Below, in pieces: positions 17,530 through 26,384 of a stretch of 64,000 nt of DNA. Source of the stretch: UMGS1590 sp963558655 (GTDB lineage: Bacteria > Bacillota > Peptococcia > Peptococcales > Peptococcaceae); the NCBI GenBank assembly GCA_963558655.1, contig CAUWHJ010000011.1:1-64000 (forward strand), given 5' to 3'. Made by a program: the position numbers and the translations under genes. Positions within the stretch are counted from its first letter, which is position 1; the number at the start of each line of letters is the position of its first letter. The notes under the pieces are model-generated. The model did not search any database. It saw only the letters and a list, made by a program, of their open reading frames with translations, and was not told the DNA's origin.

Positions 17530-17558
17530 TTGACAAGAAAAATATGCGCGCTTATAAT
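17530..17558 (+). promoter_or_regulatory. Consensus promoter of DUF177-rpmF
   Basis: TTGACA (17530-17535), 17 bases, TATAAT (17553-17558): a perfect sigma-70 consensus promoter 39 bases ahead of the gene, fitting strong constitutive expression of a ribosomal protein operon. Confidence 0.85.
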
Positions 17559-17597
17559 TGTGTAGGTTAATGGCTTACGCACATAAGGAGAAGAACA

Positions 17598-18131
17598 ATG
17601 GCAATGATTGTAGATTTGTCCAGCCTGCGACAAAATCCAGGACGCCGTCTGACGCTGACGCTTGAAAGTGATACGCTGGAAGGCTTGGCGGGAGATTTGA
17701 CGCTGCAAGGGCCTGTGGTGGTGACTGCGGAACTTTGTGGTGGTGATCGCAGAGTGGCGCTGCACGCGCGTATTCAGGCACACATTGAAACCGTGTGTGA
17801 TATGTGTTTGACACCTGTCAACTATGCGTTGGATTTTGAGGTTGACGAAGTGTTGATGAGCACCCACGATGTGGATGTTATTGCAGCACATGGCGGCGAC
17901 CGTGAGCAGCTTGAAAGTGAAAATTGGATTTACGATGATGTGCATTTGGACTTGAATTATCTTGTGCTTAATGCTATACTGACACAGTTACCACTTCGAC
18001 ATTTGTGTCGAGTTGACTGTAAGGGCCTGTGTCCACACTGTGGCGCCAATCTTAATGAGGGTCCTTGCGATTGTGAAAATACGGAAATTGATCCACGCTG
18101 GGCAATTCTTGCACAGCTTAAGGACGAATGA
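17598..18131 (+). CDS. yceD: DUF177 (YceD-family) protein
   Basis: A 177-residue protein of the DUF177/YceD family, which is almost always encoded directly before rpmF and has been linked to 23S rRNA/ribosome metabolism. Cysteine pairs are visible: CDMC near residue 72 and a cluster CRVDCKGLCPHC near the C-terminus, suggesting zinc binding. ATG 17598 follows AAGGAG with 7-base spacing. It is 17 bases upstream of rpmF and shares its promoter. Confidence 0.85.
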   Translation: MAMIVDLSSLRQNPGRRLTLTLESDTLEGLAGDLTLQGPVVVTAELCGGDRRVALHARIQAHIETVCDMCLTPVNYALDFEVDEVLMSTHDVDVIAAHGGDREQLESENWIYDDVHLDLNYLVLNAILTQLPLRHLCRVDCKGLCPHCGANLNEGPCDCENTEIDPRWAILAQLKDE

Positions 18132-18148
18132 TTGGGGAGGTGTAATAG

Positions 18149-18352
18149 ATGGGATTACAGAAAAGTAAGAGAGGCAAATCCAGAACTCACAGAAAACGTA
18201 GCGCATGGTCCAAGCTCGACTCCGTTCAGTCTATGACCTGCCCTAACTGCCACGAACCAAAGCTTCCACATCGCGTATGCCCTTCTTGCGGCTACTACGA
18301 TGGCCGTAAAGTCGGCACCAAGCAGGAAGCCCCAGTAGCAGCTGAAAACTAA
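18149..18352 (+). CDS. rpmF: 50S ribosomal protein L32
   Basis: A 67-residue L32. The basic N-terminus (QKSKRGKSRTHRKR) and the zinc ribbon CPNC...CPSC are typical; all four cysteines are kept, so this is the zinc-dependent form. It follows DUF177 and ends at a strong terminator, so plsX/fab genes are not co-transcribed here. Confidence 0.95.
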   Translation: MGLQKSKRGKSRTHRKRSAWSKLDSVQSMTCPNCHEPKLPHRVCPSCGYYDGRKVGTKQEAPVAAEN

Positions 18353-18361
18353 TAATAACCA

Positions 18362-18402
18362 GCGACCGGTCAAGAGTATCTTGACCGGTTGTTGTGTTTT
18401 TA
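18362..18402 (+). terminator. Terminator after rpmF
   Basis: An 11-bp perfect stem (ACCGGTCAAGA 18365-18375, TCTTGACCGGT 18379-18389, loop GTA) is followed by TGTTGTGTTTTT. Confidence 0.85.
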
Positions 18403-18444
18403 GGCCGTAAAATTTTAATCTTTCAATATTTTTAGGAGGAAACG

Positions 18445-20283
18445 ATGCTTAATCAATCGAACATTCGCAATATCGCCATCATTGCGCACGTTGACCATGG
18501 CAAGACAACGCTCGTTGACCAGATGCTGCGGCAGAGTGGCACTTTTCGTGCCAATGAACAGGTTGTAGAGCGCGTGATGGATTCCAATGATCTGGAACGT
18601 GAAAAAGGTATTACGATCTTAGCGAAAAACACTTCTATTGATTACGATGGCTGCCGTATCAATATTGTTGACACCCCAGGGCACGCAGACTTTGGTGGCG
18701 AAGTAGAACGTATTATGAAGATGGTTGATGGCGTACTTTTGGTGGTTGATGCTTACGAAGGCTGTATGCCACAGACGCGCTTTGTGCTAAAAAAAGCCTT
18801 GGCTGCACATCTGACCCCAATTGTTGTCATCAATAAAATGGACAAACCTTTCGTGCGTCCGAGCGAAGTGGTTGACGAAGTCATCGACCTCTTCATTGAT
18901 CTTGACGCCAGTGAAGAACAGTTGGACTTTCCAGTGCTTTATGCCAGTGGCGTCAAAGGGATTGCTTCAGAAGACCCTGACAACTTGGGCGACAACTTAA
19001 AACCGTTGCTTGATGCGATCTTGGAATATATCCCATCGCCAAAAGGTGATCCAAACGGCGCCCTGCAAGCGCAGATTACCCTTATGGATTACAATGAGTT
19101 TGTTGGTAAAATTGCTATTTCTACCATCAACCGCGGCACCATTCATACCAACGATATGGTGTCAATTATGAATCGCGAGGGCAAAGTACGTAATGTGCGC
19201 GTAACGAAGCTCTTTGGTTTCAAAGGGCTCAAGCATACGCCGATTGATGAAGCAAGCGTTGGGGAAATTGTCGCCATCTCCGGTTTGGGCGAAATCAATG
19301 TTGGTGAAACGATTTGCGCGCAAAATCAGCTCGACCCAATGCCATTTATTAGCATTGAAGAACCAACGCTGGAAATGATGTTCCTTATCAACAACTCACC
19401 ATTTGCCGGCAAGGACGGCGACCCAATCACTAGCCGCAAGCTGTGGGCACGTTTGCAGAAAGAAGCGGAAAGTGATATTGCGCTGCACGTATCAGAAACA
19501 GACAGTGCAGATATGTTCCGCGTTGCTGGCCGCGGCGAATTGCATCTTTCGATTCTCATTGAAAAAATGCGCCGCGAAGGTTTGGAGTTCCAGGTATCCA
19601 TGCCGCAGGTTATTCTTCATGAAGAAGATGGTGTGAAGATGGAACCTTACGAATATGTTACCCTTGATGTGCCAGAAGAATACATGGGCTCTGTCATGGA
19701 AAAAATGAGCGCACGAAAAGGTGAAATGCGAAATATGCAAAACCGCAACGGCGAAGTGCGCCTGGAATATCTCATTCCATCTCGTGGGCTTGTTGGATTC
19801 CGCACGCAATTTCTTACGGATACCCACGGTTATGGCATCATGAATGCCACCTTTGAAGATTACCGCCGTTACAGCGGCTTCATTGAAGGTCGCCGCAGTG
19901 GTGCACTGATTGTCTTTGAAACAGGTACCACCACCGCCTATGGGCTGTCGAGCGCAGAAGAACGCGGAACGCTCTTTATTGGCCCGGGGGTTGATGTGTA
20001 CGAAGGCATGATTATTGGTGAATCCAGCCGTGACCAGGATATTGCCGTCAATGTCTGCAAAGGGAAAAAACTCACGAACACCCGTGCAGCCGGCAAAGAT
20101 GACGCTGTTCAGCTTAAAGGGGCACGCGATATGTCACTTGAAGAAAGCATTGCGTTTTTGAACGAGGACGAATATCTTGAAGTCACGCCGAAAGCGTTGC
20201 GTTTGCGTAAACGCTTCCTTAAAGCAGACGACCGTGCTAAATATAACAAGAATAAAAAACTCAGCCGCCAGCAGGAAGGCTGA
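18445..20283 (+). CDS. typA: Ribosome-associated translational GTPase TypA/BipA
   Basis: A 612-residue GTPase of the EF-G superfamily. G1 AHVDHGKTTL, G3 DTPGHADF and G4 NKMD are visible, followed by domain II, two alpha/beta domains and the BipA-specific C-terminal domain (SAEERGTLFIGPGVDVYEGMI region). TypA binds the 70S ribosome and aids 50S assembly and growth under stress, notably cold. Length is normal for the family. ATG 18445 follows TAGGAGG. It is monocistronic, with terminators before and after. Its position just upstream of rpsJ, where tuf or the str genes often lie, is less usual. Confidence 0.95.
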   Translation: MLNQSNIRNIAIIAHVDHGKTTLVDQMLRQSGTFRANEQVVERVMDSNDLEREKGITILAKNTSIDYDGCRINIVDTPGHADFGGEVERIMKMVDGVLLVVDAYEGCMPQTRFVLKKALAAHLTPIVVINKMDKPFVRPSEVVDEVIDLFIDLDASEEQLDFPVLYASGVKGIASEDPDNLGDNLKPLLDAILEYIPSPKGDPNGALQAQITLMDYNEFVGKIAISTINRGTIHTNDMVSIMNREGKVRNVRVTKLFGFKGLKHTPIDEASVGEIVAISGLGEINVGETICAQNQLDPMPFISIEEPTLEMMFLINNSPFAGKDGDPITSRKLWARLQKEAESDIALHVSETDSADMFRVAGRGELHLSILIEKMRREGLEFQVSMPQVILHEEDGVKMEPYEYVTLDVPEEYMGSVMEKMSARKGEMRNMQNRNGEVRLEYLIPSRGLVGFRTQFLTDTHGYGIMNATFEDYRRYSGFIEGRRSGALIVFETGTTTAYGLSSAEERGTLFIGPGVDVYEGMIIGESSRDQDIAVNVCKGKKLTNTRAAGKDDAVQLKGARDMSLEESIAFLNEDEYLEVTPKALRLRKRFLKADDRAKYNKNKKLSRQQEG

Positions 20284-20291
20284 GTGGTTGC

Positions 20292-20329
20292 GACACGCCT
20301 GTGCATGATGCACGGGCGTGTTTTATTTT
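20292..20329 (+). terminator. Terminator after typA
   Basis: ACACGCC (20293-20299) pairs with GGCGTGT, and GTGCAT with ATGCAC inside it; TTTTATTTT follows. Confidence 0.8.
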
Positions 20330-20493
20330 GCAATGGTGCATGGCTGCCATTAAACATCAGCGAAGGTCAAAGAAAAATACAAAAGATTTTTTTGAAAATT
20401 TTTGAGGCAAAGTGGTGAAAGCGGCAAACGATAAGCGCGGAAATCAGACAAAAGAAAAATCGCGTCAAGCCGCGAAAAATAGCGAAAAATCTC

Positions 20494-20522
20494 TTGCATT
20501 TATGCGATCTGTGTGGTAAACT
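20494..20522 (+). promoter_or_regulatory. Promoter of the S10 operon
   Basis: TTGCAT (20494-20499), a 17-base spacer and TAAACT (20517-20522). This is the best promoter match between typA and rpsJ and would give a leader of about 120 bases. The 20330-20490 stretch ahead of it contains no gene that I can see. Confidence 0.5.
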
Positions 20523-20529
20523 TGAGCGG

Positions 20530-20648
20530 TGCCTGAAATTAAGCAATGATGCGGGAGATTGCTAGGCGAATGGACACACCTGAGGCCGTGTTCTAGGGAA
20601 CTCCCGCGGAGCAGCCCGGTCATCGGGCGAAATCAAGGAGGAAAAATA
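20530..20648 (+). promoter_or_regulatory. Structured leader of the S10 operon
   Basis: The untranslated leader can fold into a long nested arm: GCGGGAG (20551-20557) with CTCCCGC (20601-20607), inside it CTAG with CTAG (about 20562 and 20592) and GGACAC with GTGTTC. A second hairpin GCCCG-GTCAT-CGGGC (20613-20627) stands just before the rpsJ Shine-Dalgarno. Such leaders mediate feedback by a ribosomal protein (L4 in enterobacteria); the ligand here is not known. Confidence 0.55.
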
Positions 20649-20957
20649 ATGGCAAGAAGTAAAATCAGAATTCGCTTGAAAGCTTTTGATCACAAAGTGC
20701 TGGATCAAAGCGCAAGCAAAATTGTGGAAACTGCCAAGAAGACTGGCGCCACCGTTTCCGGCCCAGTTCCACTGCCAACTGAAAAAGCAGTTTACACCGT
20801 TCTTCGTTCTCCACATGTCAACAAAGACAGCCGAGAACAGTTCGAAACCAGAACCCACAAACGTCTCATTGACATCACCGAACACACCAACAAGACTGTT
20901 GAAGCGTTGATGCGTTTGGACCTGCCAAGTGGCGTTGAAATCGAAATCAAATTATAA
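20649..20957 (+). CDS. rpsJ: 30S ribosomal protein S10
   Basis: A 102-residue S10 of the 30S head, also NusE of the antitermination complex. Start is ATG 20649 (MARSKIRIRLKAF) after AAGGAGG; the frame remains open 30 codons upstream, but that part is the structured leader. Contains the conserved GPVPLPT loop and FETRTHKR. First gene of the S10-spc-alpha transcription unit. Confidence 0.97.
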   Translation: MARSKIRIRLKAFDHKVLDQSASKIVETAKKTGATVSGPVPLPTEKAVYTVLRSPHVNKDSREQFETRTHKRLIDITEHTNKTVEALMRLDLPSGVEIEIKL

Positions 20958-20980
20958 TAAAAAAGGAGGTGGCAGTTCGA

Positions 20981-21607
20981 ATGAAAGCCATTTTGGGTAA
21001 GAAAATCGGGATGACTCAGATCTTCACGCCAGAAGGCGTGCTGGTGCCTGTAACCGTTATTGCTGCAGGTCCATGCGTAGTCACCCAGGTGAAAACTATT
21101 GATACTGACGGATACAATGCTGTTCAGGTCGGCTTTGGCGATATTAAGCCTGTTGCAGTGAAGAAGCCTGCAAAGGGTCATTTCGACAAGGCCGGTGTAG
21201 CCGCTAGAAAGTATCTCCGCGAATTCACCGTTGAAGATACCGCTAGCTACAACAATGGCGACGAAATCAAGGCAGATATCTTTGCTGAAGGTGAAGCGAT
21301 TGACGTTTCCGGCGTTAGCAAGGGTAAAGGTTTTGCCGGTACCATTAAGCGCTACGGCCGCCATCGTGGGCCTATGACACACGGTTCTAAGCACAAAAGA
21401 AAAACCGGGTCTGTTGGCGCTGCCGGTCCTCATCACGTTTTCAAAGGCCATCTGATGCCTGGGCGTGCTGGGAATAAGAACGTAACCGTTCAAAACCTTA
21501 AAGTTGTTAAGGTGGACGTTGAAAATAATCTGCTCTTAGTGAAGGGCTCCGTACCAGGGGCTAAGAACAGCCTTGTGGTTGTTAAGGAAAGCGTCAAGAG
21601 TAAGTAA
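20981..21607 (+). CDS. rplC: 50S ribosomal protein L3
   Basis: A 208-residue L3, an early 50S assembly protein near the peptidyl transferase centre. Start at ATG 20981 (MKAILGKKIGMTQ) after AAGGAGGTG; an in-frame earlier start overlaps that site. The GPMTHGSKHKR loop and GRAGNKNVTVQNL are typical. Confidence 0.96.
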   Translation: MKAILGKKIGMTQIFTPEGVLVPVTVIAAGPCVVTQVKTIDTDGYNAVQVGFGDIKPVAVKKPAKGHFDKAGVAARKYLREFTVEDTASYNNGDEIKADIFAEGEAIDVSGVSKGKGFAGTIKRYGRHRGPMTHGSKHKRKTGSVGAAGPHHVFKGHLMPGRAGNKNVTVQNLKVVKVDVENNLLLVKGSVPGAKNSLVVVKESVKSK

Positions 21608-21624
21608 GGAAAGGAGGAGAATAC

Positions 21625-22248
21625 ATGCCAGTAATCAAAGTTAAAAATATGCAGGGTGCTGATGTTGAAGAATTGACTCTGAATGATGCAGTTTTCGGCA
21701 TTGAACCTAACAAATCTGTCATGCATGAAGTTGTTGTAAATTATTTGGCTGGTCTGCGCCAGGGTACTCACAGCACGAAGTCCCGCGGCGAAGTCAGAGG
21801 CGGTGGCCGTAAACCATGGCGCCAGAAAGGTACTGGTCGTGCCCGTGCTGGTACGTCCCGTTCTCCACTGTGGCGTGGCGGTTCTATCATCTTTGGGCCA
21901 AAGCCAAGAGATTATTCCTATCGTGTCAACAAGAAGAAAGTTGCTTTGGCAATGCGTTCTGCACTTTCCGATAAGGTGAGCGAAGACGCTATGATCGTTG
22001 TCGATGCACTGGGCTTTGAAGCACCAAAGACCAAAGAAATGGTTAAGGTTCTTGAAGCACTTGGCACCGGTAAGAAGACGCTGCTTGTTCTTCCTGAAGT
22101 CGACGAAGTTGTTATTAAGAGTGCACGTAACATTCAGGGCGTGACCCCAATCACGGTTTCTGAATTGAACACCTATGCGATTCTCAACAACAACAGCCTT
22201 GTTATGACGAAGGATGCTGCCTTAAAGATTGAGGAGGTGTTGGCGTAA
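21625..22248 (+). CDS. rplD: 50S ribosomal protein L4
   Basis: A 207-residue L4 with the conserved internal loop (TKSRGEVRGGGRKPW, QKGTGRARAG) that reaches into the exit tunnel. In enterobacteria L4 represses its own operon through the S10 leader. The stop overlaps the rplW start by one base (TAATG), so the two are translationally coupled. Confidence 0.96.
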   Translation: MPVIKVKNMQGADVEELTLNDAVFGIEPNKSVMHEVVVNYLAGLRQGTHSTKSRGEVRGGGRKPWRQKGTGRARAGTSRSPLWRGGSIIFGPKPRDYSYRVNKKKVALAMRSALSDKVSEDAMIVVDALGFEAPKTKEMVKVLEALGTGKKTLLVLPEVDEVVIKSARNIQGVTPITVSELNTYAILNNNSLVMTKDAALKIEEVLA

Positions 22249-22535
22249 TGAAATTGGCAAGAGAAATCATCATCAAACCAGTTGTCACCGAAAAGAGCGT
22301 TGACCTGATGCAGGAAAACAAATACTGCTTCAAGGTTGCTAAGGATGCCAACAAGATCGAAATTAAAAATGCGATCGAAGAAATCTTCAAGGTCACTGTG
22401 ACCAACGTAAACACTGTGAACGTTCACGGCAAGATGAAACGTATGGGTCGTACCCAGGGCAAAACTGCCAGCTGGAAAAAGGCCATTGTTACTCTCCGTG
22501 AAGGGGACAGCATTGAAGTTTTTGAAGGTCTATAA
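22248..22535 (+). CDS. rplW: 50S ribosomal protein L23
   Basis: A 95-residue L23, docking site for signal recognition particle and trigger factor at the tunnel exit. VVTEKSVDLM and KVTVTNVNTVNV are family hallmarks. Start overlaps the rplD stop by one base, with GAGGAGG inside rplD. Confidence 0.95.
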   Translation: MKLAREIIIKPVVTEKSVDLMQENKYCFKVAKDANKIEIKNAIEEIFKVTVTNVNTVNVHGKMKRMGRTQGKTASWKKAIVTLREGDSIEVFEGL

Positions 22536-22553
22536 TAGATAAAGGAGGAAAAA

Positions 22554-23387
22554 ATGGCACTGAGATCATTTAAACCAACTTCTCCTGGTGTGCGTCAGAT
22601 GACTGTTTCTTCTTTTGAAGAAATCACCACCGACAAGCCTGAGAAATCCCTGCTTGTACCACTGAAAAAACATTCCGGCCGCAACAGCTATGGCCGTATC
22701 ACCGTTCGTCATCATGGCGGCGGTCATAAGAGAAAATATCGTATCATCGACTTCAAACGCTTGAAGGACGGCGTTCCAGCTCGCGTTGCTACGATTGAAT
22801 ACGATCCAAACCGTTCCAGCCGCATCGCGCTGCTTCACTACTTCGATGGTGAAAAGCGTTACATCATTGCTCCTGCTGGTTTGCAGGTTGGCGATGTTAT
22901 TTACTCTGGTCCAGATGCGGACATTAAGACTGGTAACGCATTGCCACTCGCTAACATTCCTGTTGGTACCTTAGTTCACAACATTGAGCTGCATCCTGGT
23001 CGTGGCGGTCAGATCTGCCGCAGTGCTGGTGTAAGTGCTCAGCTCATGGCTAAGGAAGGCAAATATGCACTTCTGAGACTTCCTTCCGGTGAAGTTCGCA
23101 AGATTCTTCTTACTTGCCGTGCTACCATCGGTGTTGTTGGTAACAGCGAACACGCTAACATCAACATCGGTAAAGCTGGTCGCAGCCGTTGGATGGGCGT
23201 TCGCCCTACCGTTCGTGGTTCTGTTATGAACCCTAACGATCACCCACACGGCGGTGGTGAAGGTCGTGCGCCTGTCGGCCGCAAGTCCCCTGTTAGCCCT
23301 TGGGGTAAGGTTGCTCATGGCGGTAAGACCCGTAAGAAGAAAAACCTTAGCAACAAGTTCATCGTGACACCTAGAAAAGGCAAATAA
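22554..23387 (+). CDS. rplB: 50S ribosomal protein L2
   Basis: A 277-residue L2, needed for subunit joining and peptidyl transfer. The RHHGGGHKRKYR and MNPNDHPHGGGEG segments are diagnostic, the latter with the conserved His near the catalytic centre. AAAGGAGG precedes ATG 22554. Confidence 0.97.
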   Translation: MALRSFKPTSPGVRQMTVSSFEEITTDKPEKSLLVPLKKHSGRNSYGRITVRHHGGGHKRKYRIIDFKRLKDGVPARVATIEYDPNRSSRIALLHYFDGEKRYIIAPAGLQVGDVIYSGPDADIKTGNALPLANIPVGTLVHNIELHPGRGGQICRSAGVSAQLMAKEGKYALLRLPSGEVRKILLTCRATIGVVGNSEHANINIGKAGRSRWMGVRPTVRGSVMNPNDHPHGGGEGRAPVGRKSPVSPWGKVAHGGKTRKKKNLSNKFIVTPRKGK

Positions 23388-23421
23388 GCCTAGGACGTAA
23401 TCGAAAGGAGGCCATTCATTC

Positions 23422-23703
23422 ATGAGCAGATCCCTTAAAAAAGGACCTTTTGTCGATGAAAAGCTCTACAAAAAGGTCGTAGCAATGAATGAAAGCAATG
23501 AAAAATCTGTGATCAAGACTTGGTCACGTTCTTCCACCATTTTCCCTGAGTTCATTGGTCATACATTTGCCGTTCACGATGGCAGAAAGCACATTCCAGT
23601 GTATGTGACCGAAGACATGGTTGGACATAAACTCGGCGAATTCGCACCTACCCGTACCTACAAAGGTCATGCAGGTGACGAAAAATCCAGTCGTTCTCGA
23701 TAA
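23422..23703 (+). CDS. rpsS: 30S ribosomal protein S19
   Basis: A 93-residue S19 of the 30S head. MSRSLKKGPFVDEKL at the N-terminus and HKLGEFAPTRTYKGH at the C-terminus are typical. AAAGGAGG precedes the ATG. Confidence 0.96.
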   Translation: MSRSLKKGPFVDEKLYKKVVAMNESNEKSVIKTWSRSSTIFPEFIGHTFAVHDGRKHIPVYVTEDMVGHKLGEFAPTRTYKGHAGDEKSSRSR

Positions 23704-23723
23704 GCAGAAAGGAGGAAACTTAA

Positions 23724-24056
23724 GTGGAAGCAAAAGCATGTGCAAAACACATTAGAATTTCACCACGCAAAGCGCGCCAGGTTGTTGACCTGATCCGCGG
23801 CAAGAGCGTTCAGGAAGCTTACAGTATCTTAAAATTCACTCCACATAAAGGTTCTGCAATCGTAACGAAGGTTTTGAAATCCGCTGTTGCAAATGCAGAA
23901 CACAATTATGACATGGATGTGGAAAACCTCATCGTCAGCACCGCATATGTTGACCAGGGCCCAAGCATTAAACGTTACAAACCACGCGCTATGGGTCGTG
24001 CAGATGGTATCCGCAAGAGAACCAGTCATATCACCATCATGGTCAGTGAAAGATAA
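23724..24056 (+). CDS. rplV: 50S ribosomal protein L22
   Basis: A 110-residue L22 with GTG start after AAAGGAGG. The long beta hairpin lining the exit tunnel is visible (RYKPRAMGRADGIRKRTSH); this loop is where macrolide resistance changes occur. Confidence 0.95.
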   Translation: MEAKACAKHIRISPRKARQVVDLIRGKSVQEAYSILKFTPHKGSAIVTKVLKSAVANAEHNYDMDVENLIVSTAYVDQGPSIKRYKPRAMGRADGIRKRTSHITIMVSER

Positions 24057-24067
24057 GGAGGAAAACT

Positions 24068-24721
24068 GTGGGACAAAAAGTAAATCCAATTGGCATTCGT
24101 GTTGGCATCATCCGCGATTGGGATGCTAGATGGTATGCTGATGATAAAAACTACGTTGATCTCCTCCATGAAGATTTCAAAGTTCGCAAGTTTGTAAAAA
24201 CCAAACTTTTCGACAGCGGTATCGCTAGAATCATCATCGAACGTACCGGTAACACCAAGATCAAAGTCACCATTCATACCGCAAAACCTGGTATCGTTAT
24301 CGGCCGTAATGGTTCCGTAATTGAAGTTCTTCGTGGAGAACTCGAAAAACTCACCGGCAAGTCTGTATCAATCAGCGTTGTCGAAGTGAAACATCCGGAA
24401 GCAAACGCTCAGCTTATTGCTGAATCCATCGCACAGGCTTTGGAAAACCGTGTTGCTTACCGTCGTGCAATGAAACAGCACATCCAGAGAGCTACCAAGG
24501 CTGGCGCTCAGGGTATTAAAGTGAGCTGTGCAGGCCGTTTGGCTGGCGCTGATATCGCACGTACCGAATGGGTTACCGAAGGCAAGGTTCCTCTGCACAC
24601 CCTTCGTGCTGACATCGATTATGGTTTCTACGAAGCAGATACCACCTATGGTAAAATCGGTATCAAAGTATGGATTTACAATGGTGAAATCCTTGACGAC
24701 AGTAAAGAAGGAGGACGCTAA
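24068..24721 (+). CDS. rpsC: 30S ribosomal protein S3
   Basis: A 217-residue S3 with GTG start (GQKVNPIGIRVG) after AAGGAGG. KH domain motif VIGRNGSVIEVL and the C-terminal TTYGKIGIKVWI are present; helps unwind mRNA at the entry pore. Confidence 0.96.
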   Translation: MGQKVNPIGIRVGIIRDWDARWYADDKNYVDLLHEDFKVRKFVKTKLFDSGIARIIIERTGNTKIKVTIHTAKPGIVIGRNGSVIEVLRGELEKLTGKSVSISVVEVKHPEANAQLIAESIAQALENRVAYRRAMKQHIQRATKAGAQGIKVSCAGRLAGADIARTEWVTEGKVPLHTLRADIDYGFYEADTTYGKIGIKVWIYNGEILDDSKEGGR

Positions 24722-24723
24722 TT

Positions 24724-25158
24724 ATGTTAATGCCAAAGAGAACTAAATGGCGTCGCCCACATCGCAGAAAACTCGGTGGGGAAGCTCATAAGGGCACAAA
24801 GGTCACCTACGGTGAATTTGGTTTACAAGCAACCACCGGCGCTTGGGTTACCAGCCGTCAAATTGAAGCTGCCCGTATTGCTATGACCCGTTACATCAAA
24901 CGTGGTGGTAAAGTTTGGATCAAAATTTTCCCAGACCAGCCAGTTACTGCTAAGCCAGCAGAAGTCCGCATGGGTTCCGGGAAAGGTGCTCCAGATTATT
25001 GGGTAGCAATTGTAAAGCCAGGCCGCGTTATGTTTGAAGTAAGCGGCGTGCCTGAAGAAACTGCACGTGAAGCACTTCGTTTGGCTATGCACAAGCTGCC
25101 TTGTAAGTGCAAGATTGTGAAAAGGGAAGAAATGGAGGCTGTTGCTAATGAAGGCTGA
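24724..25158 (+). CDS. rplP: 50S ribosomal protein L16
   Basis: A 144-residue L16 at the A-site side of the 50S subunit. MLMPKRTKWRRPHR start and GSGKGAPDYWVAIVKPG are typical. The last 11 bases overlap rpmC. Confidence 0.96.
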   Translation: MLMPKRTKWRRPHRRKLGGEAHKGTKVTYGEFGLQATTGAWVTSRQIEAARIAMTRYIKRGGKVWIKIFPDQPVTAKPAEVRMGSGKGAPDYWVAIVKPGRVMFEVSGVPEETAREALRLAMHKLPCKCKIVKREEMEAVANEG

Positions 25159-25348
25159 AACCTTAAGAGAACTCTCCACTGAAGAGTTGAACAAGAAGGT
25201 TGTAGAACTTAAAGAAGAACTCTTTAACCTGCGTTTTCAGATGGCTACCGGCCAACTCGAAAACCCTATGCAGTTGAAGCAGGTTAAAAAAGACATTGCT
25301 AGAGCTAAGACAGTGATTCGCGAACGCGAAATCGCTGCTCAGGCGTGA
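25148..25348 (+). CDS. rpmC: 50S ribosomal protein L29
   Basis: A 66-residue L29, two helices near the tunnel exit. Start at ATG 25148 (MKAETLRELS) with GGAGG inside rplP; an in-frame ATG two codons earlier is less well spaced. Contains LFNLRFQMATGQLENP. Confidence 0.93.
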   Translation: MKAETLRELSTEELNKKVVELKEELFNLRFQMATGQLENPMQLKQVKKDIARAKTVIREREIAAQA

Positions 25349-25366
25349 GTATAAGGAGGAAATAAA

Positions 25367-25630
25367 GTGGCAGAACGTAACCATAGAAAAGTACGTATTG
25401 GCATTGTTAGCTCCGATAAGATGGATAAGACAATCGTTGTAGATGTTGATAGTCCTCGCCGCCATCCTCTCTACGGAAAGCTTGCGAAGAATACCAAACA
25501 TTTCAAAGCCCATGACGAGCTCAATGAGGCTAAAGTAGGGGACCGCGTTAAAATTATGGAAACCCGTCCTTTGTCTAAGACCAAAAGATGGCGCCTCGTC
25601 GAAATCCTTGAAAAGGCACCGATCGTATAA
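25367..25630 (+). CDS. rpsQ: 30S ribosomal protein S17
   Basis: An 87-residue S17 with GTG start after AAGGAGG. OB-fold core with GIVSSDKMDKTIVV and VKIMETRPLSKTKRWRLVEI; primary 16S rRNA binder. Confidence 0.95.
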   Translation: MAERNHRKVRIGIVSSDKMDKTIVVDVDSPRRHPLYGKLAKNTKHFKAHDELNEAKVGDRVKIMETRPLSKTKRWRLVEILEKAPIV

Positions 25631-25663
25631 GGCATCGTAAGCTCGAAAGGAGGAAAGCTCGCA

Positions 25664-26032
25664 ATGATTCAACAAGAAACCAGACTTAAAGTCGGTGATA
25701 ACACTGGCGCGAAGGAACTCCTTTGTATCCGCGTGCTTGGCGGTACAAAGCGTCGTTATGCTTCCGTAGGTGACATCATCGTTTGTGCAGTTAAAGAAGC
25801 AACACCTGGTGGCGTTGTCAAGAAGGGCGACGTTGTAAAGGCCGTTGTTGTTCGTACGACTCGTCCTGTTAAGCGCCCAGACGGCTCTTACATTCGCTTT
25901 AGCGAAAATGCGGCAGTCATTATTAAAGAAGATAAGAGCCCAAGAGGAACCCGTATCTTTGGGCCTGTTGCCAGAGAACTTCGTGACAAAGATTTCATGA
26001 AGATTGTCAGCCTGGCACCTGAAGTACTTTAA
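25664..26032 (+). CDS. rplN: 50S ribosomal protein L14
   Basis: A 122-residue L14, part of the intersubunit bridge. MIQQETRLKVGDNTGAKE and the C-terminal FGPVARELRDKDFMKIVSLAPEVL (first and last blocks) are diagnostic. First gene of the spc part; no promoter is needed as it follows rpsQ by 33 bases. Confidence 0.97.
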   Translation: MIQQETRLKVGDNTGAKELLCIRVLGGTKRRYASVGDIIVCAVKEATPGGVVKKGDVVKAVVVRTTRPVKRPDGSYIRFSENAAVIIKEDKSPRGTRIFGPVARELRDKDFMKIVSLAPEVL

Positions 26033-26051
26033 TTCCCCGGAGGTGAAGATA

Positions 26052-26366
26052 GTGCCTAAAATGAAAATTCGCAAAGGTGACGAAGTCATCGTCATTTCTG
26101 GTAAAGATAAAGGTAAAGTCGGCAAGGTTATCAAGGCTCTGCCAGACGAACAGCGCGTCGTTGTTGAAGGCGTTGCTGTCGCTAAGCGCCACACCAAACC
26201 TTCTCAAGCCAATCCTCAGGGTGGGATCATTGACAAACCAATGCCAATCCATGTATCTAACGTGATGGCATACGATGCAGCTAACAAGAAAGGTTCCCGC
26301 ATCGGTTATAAGTTTGAAAATGGTAAGAAAGTCCGCATCTTGAAATCGAGCGGCAAAGAGTATTAA
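26052..26366 (+). CDS. rplX: 50S ribosomal protein L24
   Basis: A 104-residue L24 that initiates 50S assembly. Start at GTG 26052 (MPKMKIRKGDEV) after CGGAGGTG; the frame stays open upstream into rplN. KOW motif GDEVIVISGKDKGKVGKV is clear. Confidence 0.95.
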   Translation: MPKMKIRKGDEVIVISGKDKGKVGKVIKALPDEQRVVVEGVAVAKRHTKPSQANPQGGIIDKPMPIHVSNVMAYDAANKKGSRIGYKFENGKKVRILKSSGKEY

Positions 26367-26384
26367 TAGGGAGGAGGTCTACAA

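Noticed and set aside
20559..20648. 30-codon extension of rpsJ
   Set aside because: The region is the structured leader; the standard S10 start with a strong Shine-Dalgarno is at 20649.
25163..26197. A 344-residue minus-strand frame opposite rpmC-rpsQ-rplN-rplX
   Set aside because: Shadow of known genes caused by codon bias; no start signal.
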